Positions 1 to 11,601 of a stretch of 64,000 bases of DNA are shown here, piece by piece. Below the pieces are notes generated by a model. That model was not told where the DNA came from, did not search any database, and saw only the letters and a program-made list of their open reading frames with translations. This DNA comes from Gigaspora margarita (Eukaryota > Glomeromycota > Glomeromycetes > Diversisporales > Gigasporaceae): positions 491,356 to 555,355 of the forward strand of contig WTPW01000080.1 in assembly GCA_009809945.1 (NCBI GenBank). Direction: 5' to 3'. The translations under genes were made by a program, and so were the position numbers. The first letter of the stretch is position 1; the number at the start of each line of letters is the position of its first letter.

Positions 1-2480
1 GATGATCTATTTTTGGAAGGCATGCATTATCATATTACGATAGGATATATATATAAATAGTGCTTCGATCCTATTTTTGACAGCCTGGATTATATCAAAT
101 TCAGATTAGAACCATATTATATTGTATATAAAGTTGCTTTTAAACACATCCTTAGGTCAGTTATTCAAGTTCTTTAACTGAATCGAGTAAAAATCTCTGA
201 TCTGGATATCCAAATTGTCAGATTCAGGATCAAAGCTCAATAGAATCAAAACCCCCATTAAAAATATCTCAAAAAGTATTAGTTCCATGATATTTAAAAC
301 ATTCAGACCTAAATTAAACTACTGCATACAAGTAACGATATATTAAATATTTATATCAAGCAATTTGACGCAGCATATTGGCATAGATTGATTTCTTTTG
401 TGACAGAAGCTAAGCTTTTAAAAGTTGAAACTAGATAGGGGAACGATTCTATATTCTACAAAAAGAAGTTATACTGCTATTAAATTTATCTTAACGTATT
501 TCAAGAAATGATTATCTGGGAAGTAAGTGAGCTGTTATTGGGGTAATAACTTTAGAGGTGATTTAAGGTTATGCCTGCAGATTAAGTTAAAGTGAATAAG
601 AAATTATCAATTCGATTAATAAATAATTTTTAGGTTCATATATTAAATTACTATGCATAAAAAATGAGGTAAACTGCTTGTCTTAAATACTTGGAATAAT
701 AAATATATAGACACTATATTCATTTCAATTAAGAAAAGAATTATGTCTGATATAGGTGCCTCTCTATTTGTTATAATAGTATAACAAAATAGAAAGGTCA
801 CTAACATTAGACTTAATTCTAAAAGAAATTAAATAAATGAAGTGTTAGATTTATTGACTGAAAATACTATCGGATCAGTCTAAGTCATATTGAAATATTT
901 GATACTTAGCCTTTCCTTTACATCTTTCAGATTCGTTAGTTTTGACAATTTTTAGTTTCACTACATGTTTCACTAGTTTTATTGCATTTCGCCATTTCAT
1001 CTTTTAGATTTTTTTTTGCGAAACTGAAACTAGGTTTCAGCTTTCACCAATATGAAACCACTAGGTTTTGCCTATCTCTAGATCAAATTAATCACAGAAA
1101 ACACTTGATCAAATCAATGTTTAATACAATAAGGCCAGCTAACTTTATAATAAGTCAAAGGTATATTTTTATATTAAAAATTGATGAACCTGAATTGCCA
1201 TGCCGATATGAATAAAATAATATCTATACTTACAAGCTAAATTTATTCAATAAAAAATCTTAATTTGTAATGATTCTTGAAAACAAATTAACATTAATAA
1301 TGCAGTATATATATAATTACAAATAAGAGCATTCATACTTATAAAAGGATTCAAACTCCTTCAAAAGATCTATTTTGAAAGTTAAGAACTGTAGGGCACA
1401 AACAGATGATATTAAAACTAATCAGTAAGGCAATAAAGCACTATATAGAAAAAGGATTAAAAATACAAACAAGTGGTTTTGCAAAGAAAAGGGCTATGAA
1501 CCAGAAGAATAAGTAATCCTACAATTATTGGCATTAAAGATGTTTGAACATCTAATTAAAGCGTATGTGAGGTACAAAAAATATGAATGAAAAACTTGAT
1601 TACAGATCTTTAAATAAAATTAAGACCAAGCGTCACATTAAAATATAGCACAAATTGTATCACTTGATCTGCAAGGGTGCATAAATTAAAGCTGTTAGAG
1701 ACAGTAAATTTTTCACTAAATCTCAATCTCGATTCAGACATGGGGAGTAAACTTCTAAATGATCATGACAATGGATTTTCATTTACAACATATCAAATTT
1801 GAATATTTGTCATACAATGATTAGAGAGCATGACCCAAAAACTAGAATGTTTTATCCAAGAATCTGATTAGTAATTTAGATGATTCAACTATGTGGTATT
1901 AAACAAATTAGCAAATCGATTGATCATAAGAAACAGACCACTCAATTTTGTCTCTAACTAGTTTGTAATCGACTGTTTGGTTTATCTGTTAATACAACAG
2001 ATATAAATAACTTGTTAATCAACAGGCATAAATAAAATAAAATGATAAGAATAAATTATATCAATTTCATGATCTATGTGCAATTTTATTGAAGCACATT
2101 ATACCAACCTACCACCTCAATAAAGAGCCAGTTTATCTATATCTTTAAAAATGATAAAGTTAGCTTTGTGATTGATCTTGTAAATAAATTGACTTGGTTA
2201 ATTAAATATGATCGATCGACAATTATTCATAAATATTCAACATATGTCAAGAGACTTTGTAGTCAAATAACACTTCTTGTAAAAACAAGACTTCTACAGG
2301 TGCACTATCGTAAGTTTTGTCCTTCACTTGTTATGTTTTCTTTTTTCCTGTTACAGTTACAATACATATCGTTAGCATATTGATATGATTGAACAGGTTG
2401 GAATCTAAGTTGCGAAATAGTGAATCTGCTTTGTAGATTGGGTCAGAATAAAGTCTGCCATTTATTATTTTTTTATTATA
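1..2480. other. Outer left arm, no gene recognised
   Basis: AT-rich sequence, paired with about 27,990-30,892 in the right arm. The short open frames here (for example 982-1,215 and 2,168-2,383) are not kept open in the other arm copy, start in AT-rich stretches and show no known motif. I take them as chance. Confidence 0.6.
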
Positions 2481-2488
2481 TGAGTGCT

Positions 2489-2715
2489 GCCAAGGGAAAA
2501 GGGCACATCCATTTTTTATCTGATTCAGCCCTTCTGATTGATGACATATTGGGCTTTAAATTATATAATAAAAACCTAAAAATTATCTTGACACCATAGA
2601 TTAAATCTATGTTGTTAGGATAATTTACAGAAGTTCGCTATATAATTTCTAGCCTGATGCGTTATCAATCAGAAGGCTGAATCAAATAAAAACAGAGGTG
2701 CCCTTTTCCCTTGGC
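2489..2715. mobile_element. Fold-back element, CCAAGGGAAAAGGGCAC termini
   Basis: The two ends are inverted copies (GCCAAGGGAAAAGGGCAC and GTGCCCTTTTCCCTTGGC), followed inward by a matching CCTTCTGATTGAT stretch. The centre is an AT hairpin. The same element sits at the mirror position 27,751-27,979, so it predates the arm duplication. A related end (TGAGTG, then AAGGGAAAA) recurs at 5,521, 7,971 and 23,690. Confidence 0.75.
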
Positions 2716-2837
2716 ATTATCATAGCAGATTTCATTATTTCATAACTCAGGTTCTACCCTGTCATTTTATGATTATGCTGATATTGTAAATTCGCATTAT
2801 CTATACAATCTGAATTGTCCTAATACAGAAAAATCCT

Positions 2838-3080
2838 TTAAACGACGTGGTTGACAGGTTTACACTAAACCTTTTTTAGTATCATAGATATTGTCAACCT
2901 TTTTAGTGGGTGTATTGTTTAACGACGTGGTTGATAGGTTATACTAAACCTTTTTTAGCATCATAGATAATGTTGATCTTTTTAGTAGGTGTATTGTTTA
3001 AACAATGTGGTTAACAGGTTCACACTAAACCTTTTTTAGTATCATAGAAATTGTCCACCTTTTTAGTGGATGTATTGTTG
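2838..3080. repeat. Three tandem copies of a unit of about 75 bp
   Basis: The unit contains ACGACGTGGTTGACAGGTT, then CACTAAACCTTTTTTAG and ACCTTTTTAGTGG. Within each unit the last two motifs are nearly complementary, so each copy can fold. The mirror copy is at 27,382-27,630. Confidence 0.75.
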
Positions 3081-3125
3081 AAATTCCTTTAAGGGATGTC
3101 CATTTTTAGTACATCATAAAGTAAT

Positions 3126-4080
3126 GCTATACGGTGAGGCCTGATAGTGTAAAGATGGGTGAAACTGATAATAGGTTGTTGAAAAAGGAATTTTTCTTCA
3201 ATGAATTGACAGATCAGTGCTTTAAAAAAAGAAATTTATTCAAACAATCTTTTGTTATACCATCTTATTGTTTTTTACGAGAAAGAAAATTCCTTCTATA
3301 CATAATAATTAGTTGAAAATAGAATTTTTATCAATGAATTTGCGAGCCTGTACTTTTTTTTGCATTTGTAAAAAAGGTTCCTCTAAAGTTGTAAAAAAAT
3401 TAAACTAACGTTATGTGGTGAGGCCTGATAGTGTAAAGATGGGTAAAGCTAATAAGGCAGTTGAAAAAAGATTTTTCTTCAATAAAGTGATGGATTAGGA
3501 TCAGTACTTTTGCAGCGATAGGATAAGGTTTTTCTAAAGTTGTGAGATTAAAAAAAAGGAAATTCATTCTATACATAATAATTAGTTAAAAAATATAAAT
3601 TTTATCAATGAATTGGCGAACTTGTACTTTTTACATTTGTAGAGTAAGGCTCCTCTAAAGTTATAAGGAAGTTATGCGGTAAGGACTGATAGTGTAAAGA
3701 TGGATGAAGCTAATAAGGCTGCTAAAAAAGGATTTTTTTCTTCAATGAATTGATGGATCAGTGCTATAGCAACTGTAGGATAAAGTTCTTCTAAAGTTGC
3801 AAAAAAAGGAATTTATTTAAACAGTCTTTTGTTATGCAATCTTATTGTTAAAGTTTAGGGTTTTACGAGAGGTAAAAAAGGGAATTCATTCTATACATAT
3901 TAATTAGTTGAAAAATATAATTTTCATCAATGAATTGGCGAGCCTGTACTTTTTTTTGTATTTGTAGAGTAAGAAGGTTCCTCTAAAGTTGTAAGAAAAT
4001 TCATTCAAATGATCTTTTTGTTATACTATCTTATTATTGTTGGAGGGTTTTACACAAGACAAAAAAAGAAAATTTATTCT
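3126..4080. repeat. Degenerate tandem repeats, unit about 270 bp
   Basis: Recurring blocks: CTGATAGTGTAAAGATGG, TTTTTCTTCAATGAATTGA, GTTCCTCTAAAGTTGTAA and TTCTATACATAATAATTAG. About three to four diverged copies. Open frames here (for example 3,134-3,316) follow the repeat and are not genes. Confidence 0.65.
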
Positions 4081-4751
4081 AGCTTGTTTGTGGGACAGTC
4101 AAAATGTATTTAAACTTTATTTTTTAACCCTTAATAAAGCTTCTCAGAATTTTGATACTACAAATAAATAAAAATTAGGTCATTAAAAACTGAAAGCAAC
4201 TTTATAAATTAATTAACCATATAAAACTACTCATCTGTGTTATAAAAAATCTCTCAAATAATAATTCTCTTCAAACTTTAGAAAAAAATACCAATTGCAA
4301 GTATTTGTATCTCTAAAGGGTCAAAAGTTATCCATGGGTAGTATATTCATCCAATCCCCTATGAAATGAAATTAAAGATTTTTTTGTAAAACTTACAACT
4401 GGAGAACTATCTCCTGAGTGTAATATTGATATAATAGATCCCAAAACAATAGACAGTATTGAGATAAGCAAGACACAGAATGCGACCACAACCCAAGTTA
4501 GCCCTAACTGTAATATTATAGAAATCACAACAAGTATAGGAATATATGTAAATTATCACTCAAAACAGATAAAATAGTAACTTCTAGTTTGGAACTATAG
4601 CAAAACTATTTCATGATTATGATGCAAAATGCATGCAGAGTCAAGTTGCATTTTCCAACTTTTCTACAACTAGAAAAAACAAATTGTAAGGGAGCTGACA
4701 GAAATCAGATGATTTTTTGGTGGGTGGGTGGGTTAGCCAATGAATCAGGTA

Positions 4752-5953
4752 GTGTTCCGCAGACTCGATCTGAAACCTGGACTCGAGCCAGAACTGACTC
4801 GTCGGGTCCGGTTTGAGCCCACGATTTTTCAGAACCGACGATTCTGGGTCCATGATAGTGGGTACCGGTACGACCCGCATGGACCTGCATATATTTATAT
4901 TTAATTACCTGGTTTTTGACATTATCATGTAACTGATGTATTTAAATAATTTCAAGCTATGACTCATCATTAATTTAACTAGTGAGTATTTAATTAAAAG
5001 CGTTTACTATCGTATGGAAGTCAAATTTGTGGGGGGTTTTTTTTGAGCTACAAGTTGTCTGAGTCTAATCATTACTATTGTAAGTACCTTTTAATTTGAA
5101 CATAAGTATTGTGCATGAAATTAAAATGGGTATGGACTTAACTAAACTGCGTCAGTTTGAAATTTGAGCTGAGATGCACAAGCTTTAGTGATATGCAATT
5201 AAAACACTGCTCTTCTGCCTTTATTTTTTTTTTTATATTATCGCATTAGAATTTTAAGGGCCAGTAGGCTATAATCCTCGAAGCATTAAATTCAAAATTC
5301 ATGGTTTTTTGCTTTGCAGTACAGTACTCATATTACAGAATTATAGCATTTTACTTTAGAGTTACTTCTTTGACGGATATGATCTAATTTAGTAATTTTG
5401 GGTATTTAATCAACAATGAATGTAGAAATACATGGTATAGCATTCATGGGATAAAAAAAAAAGACTTATTTGATGCTGGATTTTTGACATCTTGATGTAA
5501 AAAGCTTGTGTAAAAATATATGAGTGCTGTAAAGGAAAGACCTATCATCAGGCTTTAAATTATATATTGTACCGGACACAATCCCTAATAAATTAAATAG
5601 ATTGTATCCGGTACAAAATATAATTGAAATCCTAATGACATGTTTTCCCTTGACGGCATTCATATGAATACTTTCAATAATTGTTTAATTTAACACAATA
5701 TACACAAAAAAAACGGTTTTTATTATTACGTTCATTATACATATTCAATCAGTGGCATAAATAATAAACCATCTCAGAATCGAATTTATTTAGCGCCACT
5801 GACGCACGATATCTATATCTGGGTACCAGTTCTACCGGTTCGATTCTGGGTCACGATAGCACGATTCCGGGTTTAGTACAAGACTCGAACCAAAAAATCG
5901 AGTCAAGTCCGGGTTTGCATAAAACCTGGATCGAACCAGACCATGTGGAACAC
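4752..5953. mobile_element. Nested GC-richer inverted-repeat element, TA-flanked
   Basis: The ends are GTGTTCC and GGAACAC, flanked by TA on both sides (4,750-4,751 and 5,954-5,955). Subterminal inverted stretches rich in CTCGA, GGTTCGA and CCGGGT extend about 140 bp at each end (4,752-4,890 and 5,820-5,953) and stand out as the most GC-rich DNA nearby. TA duplication and this end type fit the Tc1/mariner group. The overlapping frames at 4,613-4,890 lie in these ends and are not genes. Confidence 0.7.
5521..5662. mobile_element. Small nested fold-back element
   Basis: Starts TGAGTGCTG, ends CGGCATTCA. The core contains inverted TTGTACCGGACA and TATCCGGTACAA. Ends resemble the fold-backs at 2,489 and 7,971. 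It sits inside the 4,752-5,953 element. Confidence 0.6.
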
Positions 5954-6054
5954 TAGTATTAGGTATAATTCTGGCTGGAATTATCAAATTCTGGCCAAAA
6001 TTATAAAAAATTTTTAATTAAAATTATAAATTTATATATAAATTTAATATTAAA

Positions 6055-6355
6055 TAACTTTTGATCTACTAAAAAAATTTAGATGATTTAACTACCAAAA
6101 TGATCCTCTCAAAGAGAGGATTCTAACAAATCTAAAATCATTAAATTCCAATTACTAGATCATAATATCGATATAGATTTTTATTACTATAAATATTATA
6201 TAATATTTTAATATGCTATATAATATTATATAAATCTAGATTGATCTTACGATCTAGTTATTGGATTTTAATAGTTTTGGGATTGTTAGAATTCTCTCTT
6301 TGAGAGGATCATTTTGGTAGTTAAATCATTTAAAATGGTTTGGCAGATCAAAAGT
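6055..6355. repeat. Palindrome of about 300 bp
   Basis: TAACTTTTGATCTACTAAA and ATGATTTAACTACCAAAATG near 6,055-6,100 reappear inverted near 6,310-6,355. The inner arms share CCTCTCAAAGAGAGGATTCT, itself a short palindrome. Confidence 0.7.
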
Positions 6356-6619
6356 TACATAATATCAAAGTTTTTTATTAATTAAAATATAAATTTTTTG
6401 TGCAATTTGATTGGCTAATAAGGTGTCAGGTGTGGGTGGGTGGGTAGCACCTTAAGAGATAGAAATCACCTGATTTATAACACCTCTCTAAACAAATATT
6501 GCACAGCGACATTGTTGATTGATTCAGCGTCATGGTGGAGGATAGTCCATACAGTCATATGCTGATATGCAAGGAAAGCAATTTGTTAATTACTTGACTT
6601 AAAAATTTGGTATATTGAT

Positions 6620-6814
6620 ATGCATGATCACAAGAGATTTAAAGATCGTAGCTATCACATACCTAAGCTTTTTTTTGAGTTTTTTGGTCGTGCAAATCCA
6701 GAATCGTATAAACAATCACAAAAGCCCTTTGATGCAAATGAATTAAATTTACATTGTAAAGCCCTTGCTATATATGCTACTTTGTCATGGATATTAAAAG
6801 AAAATTTTAATTGA
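6620..6814 (+). pseudogene. Open fragment of the transposase-like gene, left copy
   Basis: 64 codons aligning with the middle of the right-arm piece 23,853-24,395, with most residues identical (RFKD, SYHIPKLF, DANELNLHCKAL, SWILKENFN). A TGA follows where the right copy has TGG (W of NWLHDELDN), so this copy stops early. The function of this block is unknown. It lies upstream of the catalytic part. Confidence 0.6.
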
Positions 6815-6974
6815 CTTCATGAAGAACTAGATAATTTATATCAGAAACTCCTAAAAGGACCATAGATTAGTCTACAACAATACAAATCTATAAGCAAAAT
6901 TTTTGGGTAACACCCATAGACAAATCCAAATATTATAATCTTGAGCAGTTACTTACCGATTTACCACTATGGAA

Positions 6975-7897
6975 GGGTTTATATTATTTTCCTGACACAA
7001 GCTTTCCCGACAATTCATTTGCCCAACAAACATTTTTCTGACATATCACTTTTCTGACAATACATTTTTTGGACAGTATTAGATTCCCGACATATAAGTT
7101 TTCTGACATATCACTTTTCTTATTTATCCATTTCCTGACAGTATTATTTTCCTAACAGTATTCTTTTCTCAACAGTATTCTTTTTCTGACAGTATTCTTT
7201 CCTGACAGTATTATTTTCCTCAGTATCTTTTTTCAACAGTATCTTTTCCTGACAGTATCTTTTACTGACAATATCCTTTCCCCAGGTATATAAAAATTAT
7301 GCAGTTTAGTAAGTTTAAACAAATTTACATAATTTTATATTATTTATAGTATATTGATGTTTCATATTTTATTATATGCTTTCAATTTGGATGTTATTCA
7401 GCTATATATTTGACTACTATAAGCCAATTAATAATAGATCTGAATAGGCTAATAACATAGGGCTCTCTATCATTTTTCCGACAACCACTTCTCAAAAAAT
7501 AAAATCCTGACAAAAATTGACTGGAACTAACCCTAACCCTAACCTAATATGGCTAGAGTACAACCACTAGTTTTGACATTCATTGTTGAGAAAGGATACT
7601 TTCAGGAAAGTACTGTCGAGAAAGGGTAGTGTCAGGAAAGTATACTGTCAGAAAATGAATTTTTTCAGGAAAGAATACTATCGGGAAAAGAATACTATCA
7701 GAAAAAGAATACTGTTGGAAAAAGAATATTGTTAGGAAATGGATATAGTCAGAAAAGTGATATGTTAGAAAACTTATATGTCAGAAAAAGAATACTGTCA
7801 GGAAATACACATTGTCCAGAAACTGATATGTCAGAAAAAGGTTTGTCAGGCAAATGAATTGTCAGGAATGTTTGTGTCAGGAAAATAATTGGAACTG
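6975..7897. mobile_element. hAT-like non-autonomous element made of subterminal repeats
   Basis: Flanked by an 8-bp direct repeat CTATGGAA (6,967-6,974 and 7,898-7,905). The right arm shows the empty site. The inverted ends share TTATTTTCCTGACACAA, and the right end reads CAGTTCC on its own strand. Nearly the whole left half is a run of degenerate TTTCCTGACAGTATT units, and the right half is the same run inverted, as expected for transposase-binding subterminal repeats. A TTAGGG-type stretch lies near the middle (7,527-7,547). The reverse frame 7,749-7,934 is repeat-derived. Confidence 0.8.
7527..7547 (-). repeat. Short telomere-like TTAGGG stretch
   Basis: Reads CTAACCCTAACCCTAACCTA, about three units of the common fungal telomere repeat, inside the 6,975-7,897 element. 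It is internal and short, so not a chromosome end. Confidence 0.8.
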
Positions 7898-7969
7898 CTA
7901 TGGAAACTAGTTGACCTTGAAGAATTTCTTCCAACAGACCCTGTGTATGTATAAAAAATAAATAGATAA

Positions 7970-8372
7970 ATGAGTGTTAAGGGAAAATGGGACTTTTTTT
8001 TAAATTTGGCAGTCCTTACAACTTTATTTAATTTTTGTAAATATTTAAAATATACTATTTTATCTTACAAAATTTGCCATTTTTATGGCACTAATACTAA
8101 AGTGTGACCCACCTGGTTGTCTTAGAAATACCTAAGTGTGACCTGCTATAGCAAACTTTTCCTCTCTAAGTTTCTTTCCTCAAAAAAGAAAAACCACCTA
8201 AATCTGCGGTCAGGGTTGGCCGCCTGTCAGAACTACCATCTATTTTATATTCCAGCTTGTATGGACCCTTGTTTAATCCATGTGCAAGAAAATGTGATAT
8301 TGGTTTATTATTAATTATTTATTTAAATAATCAATGATAAACCAATGTCCTATTTTCCCTTATCATTGCTCA
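7970..8372. mobile_element. Fold-back element split by a later insertion
   Basis: Mirror copy of 23,690-23,788. Ends are TGAGTGTTAAGGGAAAATGG and TATTTTCCCTTATCATTGCTCA, the core a hairpin around ATTATTTATTTAAATAAT. An extra 297 bp (7,994-8,290) separates the left end from the core in this arm only. The frame at 8,345-8,653 starts inside this element. Confidence 0.7.
7994..8290 (-). mobile_element. Short poly(A)-tailed retro-insert (SINE-like or processed)
   Basis: Present only in the left arm. Read on the minus strand it ends AAATAAAGTTGTAAGG, then CTGCCAAATTT and a run of A. Imperfect flanking repeats AATGGGAC and AATGTGAT (7,986-7,993 and 8,291-8,298) suggest target duplication. Its 3-prime tail resembles that of the insert at 30,383-30,798. 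No coding region is seen. Confidence 0.5.
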
Positions 8373-8653
8373 AATATAAAATGTTAATACATCTCTCCTT
8401 TATCTATTTTTTGAATAAGATTAGAATTGTTAATAAAAGAGTAGAGTGGTTAATCTTAGTGTATAAAGCTAATAAGTTTTTTTTTAAAGACAAAGAATGC
8501 GTTACATACATGGTTTATCTTGCACATTTTCTTTCAAAATCAGGGAGTATCGATTTAGCACAGAAAATAATGCTTTTAATACAATCTCAATATGGAAAAT
8601 TGATGAAAAAGCTAATGAAGAGAAAATTTAACAAGAAAATAAACGAATCATAA
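8345..8653 (+). pseudogene. Open fragment in the transposase-like gene, left copy
   Basis: 102 codons. The segment from about residue 25 (IRIVNKRVEWLILVYKANKF, then FKDKECVTY) is kept in the right arm at 23,504-23,716, so some of it may be old coding sequence. The first residues come from the fold-back end at 8,341-8,372 and are unlikely to be original. No family recognised. Confidence 0.35.
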
Positions 8654-9290
8654 GTGAATTACAGGAAGATGCACCCTGTTACCATATATAAGCAATGCGA
8701 ATAAACTATTTGCACACTTGTGAATTGCTTCTCCTGAAAGCTAAGCCTTCGTCTCTTCGAACAATTTATAGAATATTAACGGGTGACATCTTTGCAGCTG
8801 AGACTACAGATCAAGTAAGGTCGATGAGCATGTTAGAATCACTTTAGATCTTGGAGATCCAGAAATAGCAGTTGATTTGCATGAGCATAATAATAGAAGA
8901 CCAGGTAAATATGATGTTTTCTAGGAAGTTGCAGCTCAGTTTCTTGAAAGAAAAGCAGCTGATGCTGTAACTGTAGTAGATAAATGCAGACATGATCCAA
9001 TCATACACCTTGCAACCACAATATCAGTTAATGATCTTTTGCATCAAATCGAAAAGTAATGCCTAACTAGAACACCAATACCTAGCGCACAATGGCTACG
9101 ATTACAGTTTTGGCCTAAGAACCCAACATAGCTTAGTAGTTTACAATTTACTAGTCATTTACCTTTATAATTCATGGTCCAAACACGTCAGCTACGTGCA
9201 TATCATCAAGATGCCCATTATGCATCTGCAATATTTTGATACGAAAAAGAATTTGCTATAAAATTTTGAGAAATTACAAATTTCGTTTTT

Positions 9291-9556
9291 ATGGATGACA
9301 AGCATCGTTGTAAAGTTGGAGAGCCCAGATTTTTTGTGGCTGCAGTTGAAAAAAGAAAGAAAGTTGTAGTTAGTAGAAATACTATATTTACAGTTGCTAA
9401 CTATGACTCTACCAAAATAGGTATCATACCGAGTATAATGATGATATGCAATATACACGAATCAATAAATAGTAATTTCTATATAGGCAAAGTGCGCATA
9501 GGATTGAAGGATCCAATATTTCAACACTCCTCACCCCTCTGCCATGTGACAGAACT
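9291..9556 (+). pseudogene. Catalytic-region fragment with DDKHR motif, left copy
   Basis: About 88 codons before the MITE, with DDKHRCKVGEPRFFVAAVEK and IGIIPSIMMICNIHESIN. The first D of DDKHR is my candidate for the first catalytic acid. The right-arm equivalent is at 22,450-22,683. Confidence 0.6.
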
Positions 9557-10133
9557 AGTATTTAAAATTCAAATTTGGTTTTATGTTCTCAAAAAGAACA
9601 TTTTTAATTTCTTAATGTTCTTAGTAAAATTTTAATTTACAATCCACATATGAATGATAGGATTTTATAAATTACGAAAGTATAATTTACTATGTTTTTT
9701 ATATATGAATGAAATCTTTTTTTCCTCTACACTTATAAAAATTCTATATAGTTACAAAAAATAAAATATAAATATCTTTTTATTTACCAAACCAATTTCA
9801 AAAATTTTTTTACATTTTATATAAAAAAGTATTCACTACATTTTTCAATTAGAAGATCTAGTACATTAACATAATAAAAAAAAAAGTTAGCTATGGAGGA
9901 AAAAAAGATTTCATAATTATAATAAATTTAATAGTAATTTGCGCCTATGAAATACTATCCTTCTTATGTGAATCAGCAATTAATGTTCTTTATATAGGAA
10001 AATTAAAATTTGTTTAATATTAAAAGAATTTTTTGAATGTTCTCAAATAGAGAACATATTTTAATACTTTATGTTCTCAAAAATTGTTTAATGTTCTTTG
10101 AGAATACTGAGAACATTGAATTTTAAACACTGT
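9557..10133. mobile_element. hAT-like MITE with perfect 8-bp duplication
   Basis: Left arm only. ACAGAACT flanks both ends (9,549-9,556 and 10,134-10,141) and occurs once at the right-arm site near 22,334, with one base changed. The inverted ends share AGTGTTTAAAATTCAA (right end, with one difference at the left). Repeated GTTCTCAAAAAGAACA-type motifs lie near both ends. It splits the catalytic part of the gene, so the frame 9,291-9,635 runs into the element after about residue 88. Confidence 0.85.
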
Positions 10134-10691
10134 ACAGAACTATATAACATACTTCTCACAGAAGAGCTAACAAACAAACCTATTCTATGTCTCTATACAG
10201 ACAGTAGTCCAGATCATCACTGCACATATACTTGTGTTCAACTTTTCTATATTTGTCTTTTTCTCACTTTAGATCTTGATTATTTGGTCGCAGTTCAAAC
10301 ACTACCACAACATTCATAGAAAAATCCCGTTGAGCATGTTATGTCAATTTTAAACCTAGAACTACAAAGTGTTGGGTTAATAAGAACTAAGATAAATAAT
10401 CAATCAGAAAAATTAATAAGTAAAGTCAGCACAATGAATGATATTTGTAAAATTGCCAATGAAACTAATGGCTTTAAAGACAATCTTATTGAAAGTCTTC
10501 AGGCCCCAATTAATTTAATCAGTAATGTGTTCAATCGTCAGTCCCTCAAGGGTGAACCATTTGAATTATTTAATGCTGCTTCAGAAGTAGAAATAGAAAA
10601 ATTCTGGGAAATGATTTTGCTTTTGGATGATAATATTTCCTATAAAAATTGTACTGCAGAAGCTATAAGGCAAAAGGTAAGTATCGATTAA
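10134..10691 (+). pseudogene. Catalytic-region fragment with TDxxPDH and NPVE, left copy
   Basis: Two adjoining frames. The first contains NILLTEELTNKPILCLYTDS, then SPDHHCTYTCVQLFYICLF and LDLDYLVAVQTLPQHS. The second (10,341-10,691) contains MSILNLELQSVGLIRTK and FNAASEVEIEKFWEMILLLD. The expected NPVE lies in the gap between them, just past a stop, and reads NPVEHVMSIL. T-D-x-x-P-D-H and N-P-V-E resemble the second and third acidic motifs of DDE enzymes. Confidence 0.6.
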
Positions 10692-10805
10692 ATCATTTGC
10701 AGTTAAAAAAAAAATTATTTAGTAAAATAACAAAAAATATTTCTTTTTAAGCCACGATTACAAGACTTTTTCAACTATTGTTGCACCTTAAGACATTACT
10801 TTTTT

Positions 10806-11221
10806 TTGATTAAAAAATGTGGCAAATTATCCTGTACTATATGTTGGTCTTCCCATAGCTCTCCAGAAGACTTCAAGCAGCTCTACTGTCTACCAGATCT
10901 GATACCTGAAGATGATTGTATTATAAGTCATTTGAAGAAATATATGGTATCTGAACAACAGAAAACCATAGACCTTCATTTGCAAAGTCTGGAGCAAAAA
11001 CAAAGATAAGTAAAACAAAAACCAAATATACTATGCCATTTAGTCCCGCTGCTACCTGTGCAAAAAATGTTGGTATCACTATAAATTGCATTGAGTGTGA
11101 GAAGCCTCATCTTCTTTTCAGTGCGAAGAAGCTTTCTAAAAAAGATAAAGATTTGTTGAAAAGATTTTTAGATTCAATTTTTTATACTGTGGTATGTCAT
11201 TTCATGACACATGTGACCTGA
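10806..11221 (+). pseudogene. Zinc-knuckle-like region of the transposase-like gene, left copy
   Basis: Two frames, 10,806-11,009 and 11,033-11,221. The first has KKCGKLSCTICWSSH (CxxxxCxxC). The second has CIECEKPHLLFSAKKLSKKD followed by a late Cys, a second CxxC. This resembles a C-terminal zinc-binding region after a DDE core. The right-arm copy keeps the same cysteines (21,095-21,415). Confidence 0.5.
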
Positions 11222-11388
11222 TGATGACTGCATTACCAAAGGAATCAGAAGTTAACAACAATACAGAAAATATTGTTAGTTTTAAGAGTTCCAATGAAGA
11301 AGCTAATTAAGAAGCTAATGAAGAAGCTAATAAAAAAGCTAATGACAAAGCTAATGACAAAGCTAATGACAAAGCTAATGAAGAAAAC

Positions 11389-11601
11389 ATGAATAGGGAG
11401 AATGAACTTGATAAATCTGAATCTGAAAGCTCAGAAGAAGAAGAGCCAGGTGAATATGTAGAAGAATTCAGTAAAAGTGCAGGAGAATCTGATGAAAATG
11501 TTGAAGAACCTAATGAAAATATTGAAGAATCTGATACTTACAGGGAGGATTCTATTAGTGAACTTTTTTCTAGAGCCCTCATTAATGACTTATTATCTTG
11601 A
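11389..11601 (+). pseudogene. Acidic tail fragment, left copy
   Basis: 70 codons rich in Glu, Ser and Asp (SESESSEEEEPGEYVEEF, then repeated EESDENVEE-like units). Just upstream, 11,300-11,385 is a coding microsatellite of GAAGCTAATGA and GACAAAGCTAAT units. Low-complexity acidic linker. The right-arm copy (20,730-21,098) continues into a CxxC segment, ICIKCGSRN. Confidence 0.5.

Larger units (their letters stand above)
4690..6488. mobile_element. PIF/Harbinger-like non-autonomous element with TAA duplication
   Basis: Present only in the left arm. The right arm shows the empty site with a single TAA. The left end GGGAGCTGACAGAAATCAG and the inverted right end GAGAGGTGTTATAAATCAG match imperfectly over about 25 bp. 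TAA flanks both ends (4,687-4,689 and 6,489-6,491). It carries no transposase and contains nested elements at 4,752-5,953 and 6,055-6,355. It interrupts the transposase-like gene between its first two conserved blocks. Confidence 0.75.

Noticed and set aside
4613-4890. Three overlapping frames of 61-79 codons
   Set aside because: They lie in the GC-richer end of a nested inverted-repeat element; similar sequence is repeated inverted at 5,820-5,953.
5837-5860. tRNA-like GGTTCGATTC box
   Set aside because: No matching A box or cloverleaf; it belongs to the end of the 4,752-5,953 element.
7749-7934. 61-codon minus-strand frame
   Set aside because: It reads through the CTGACA repeat array of a MITE.
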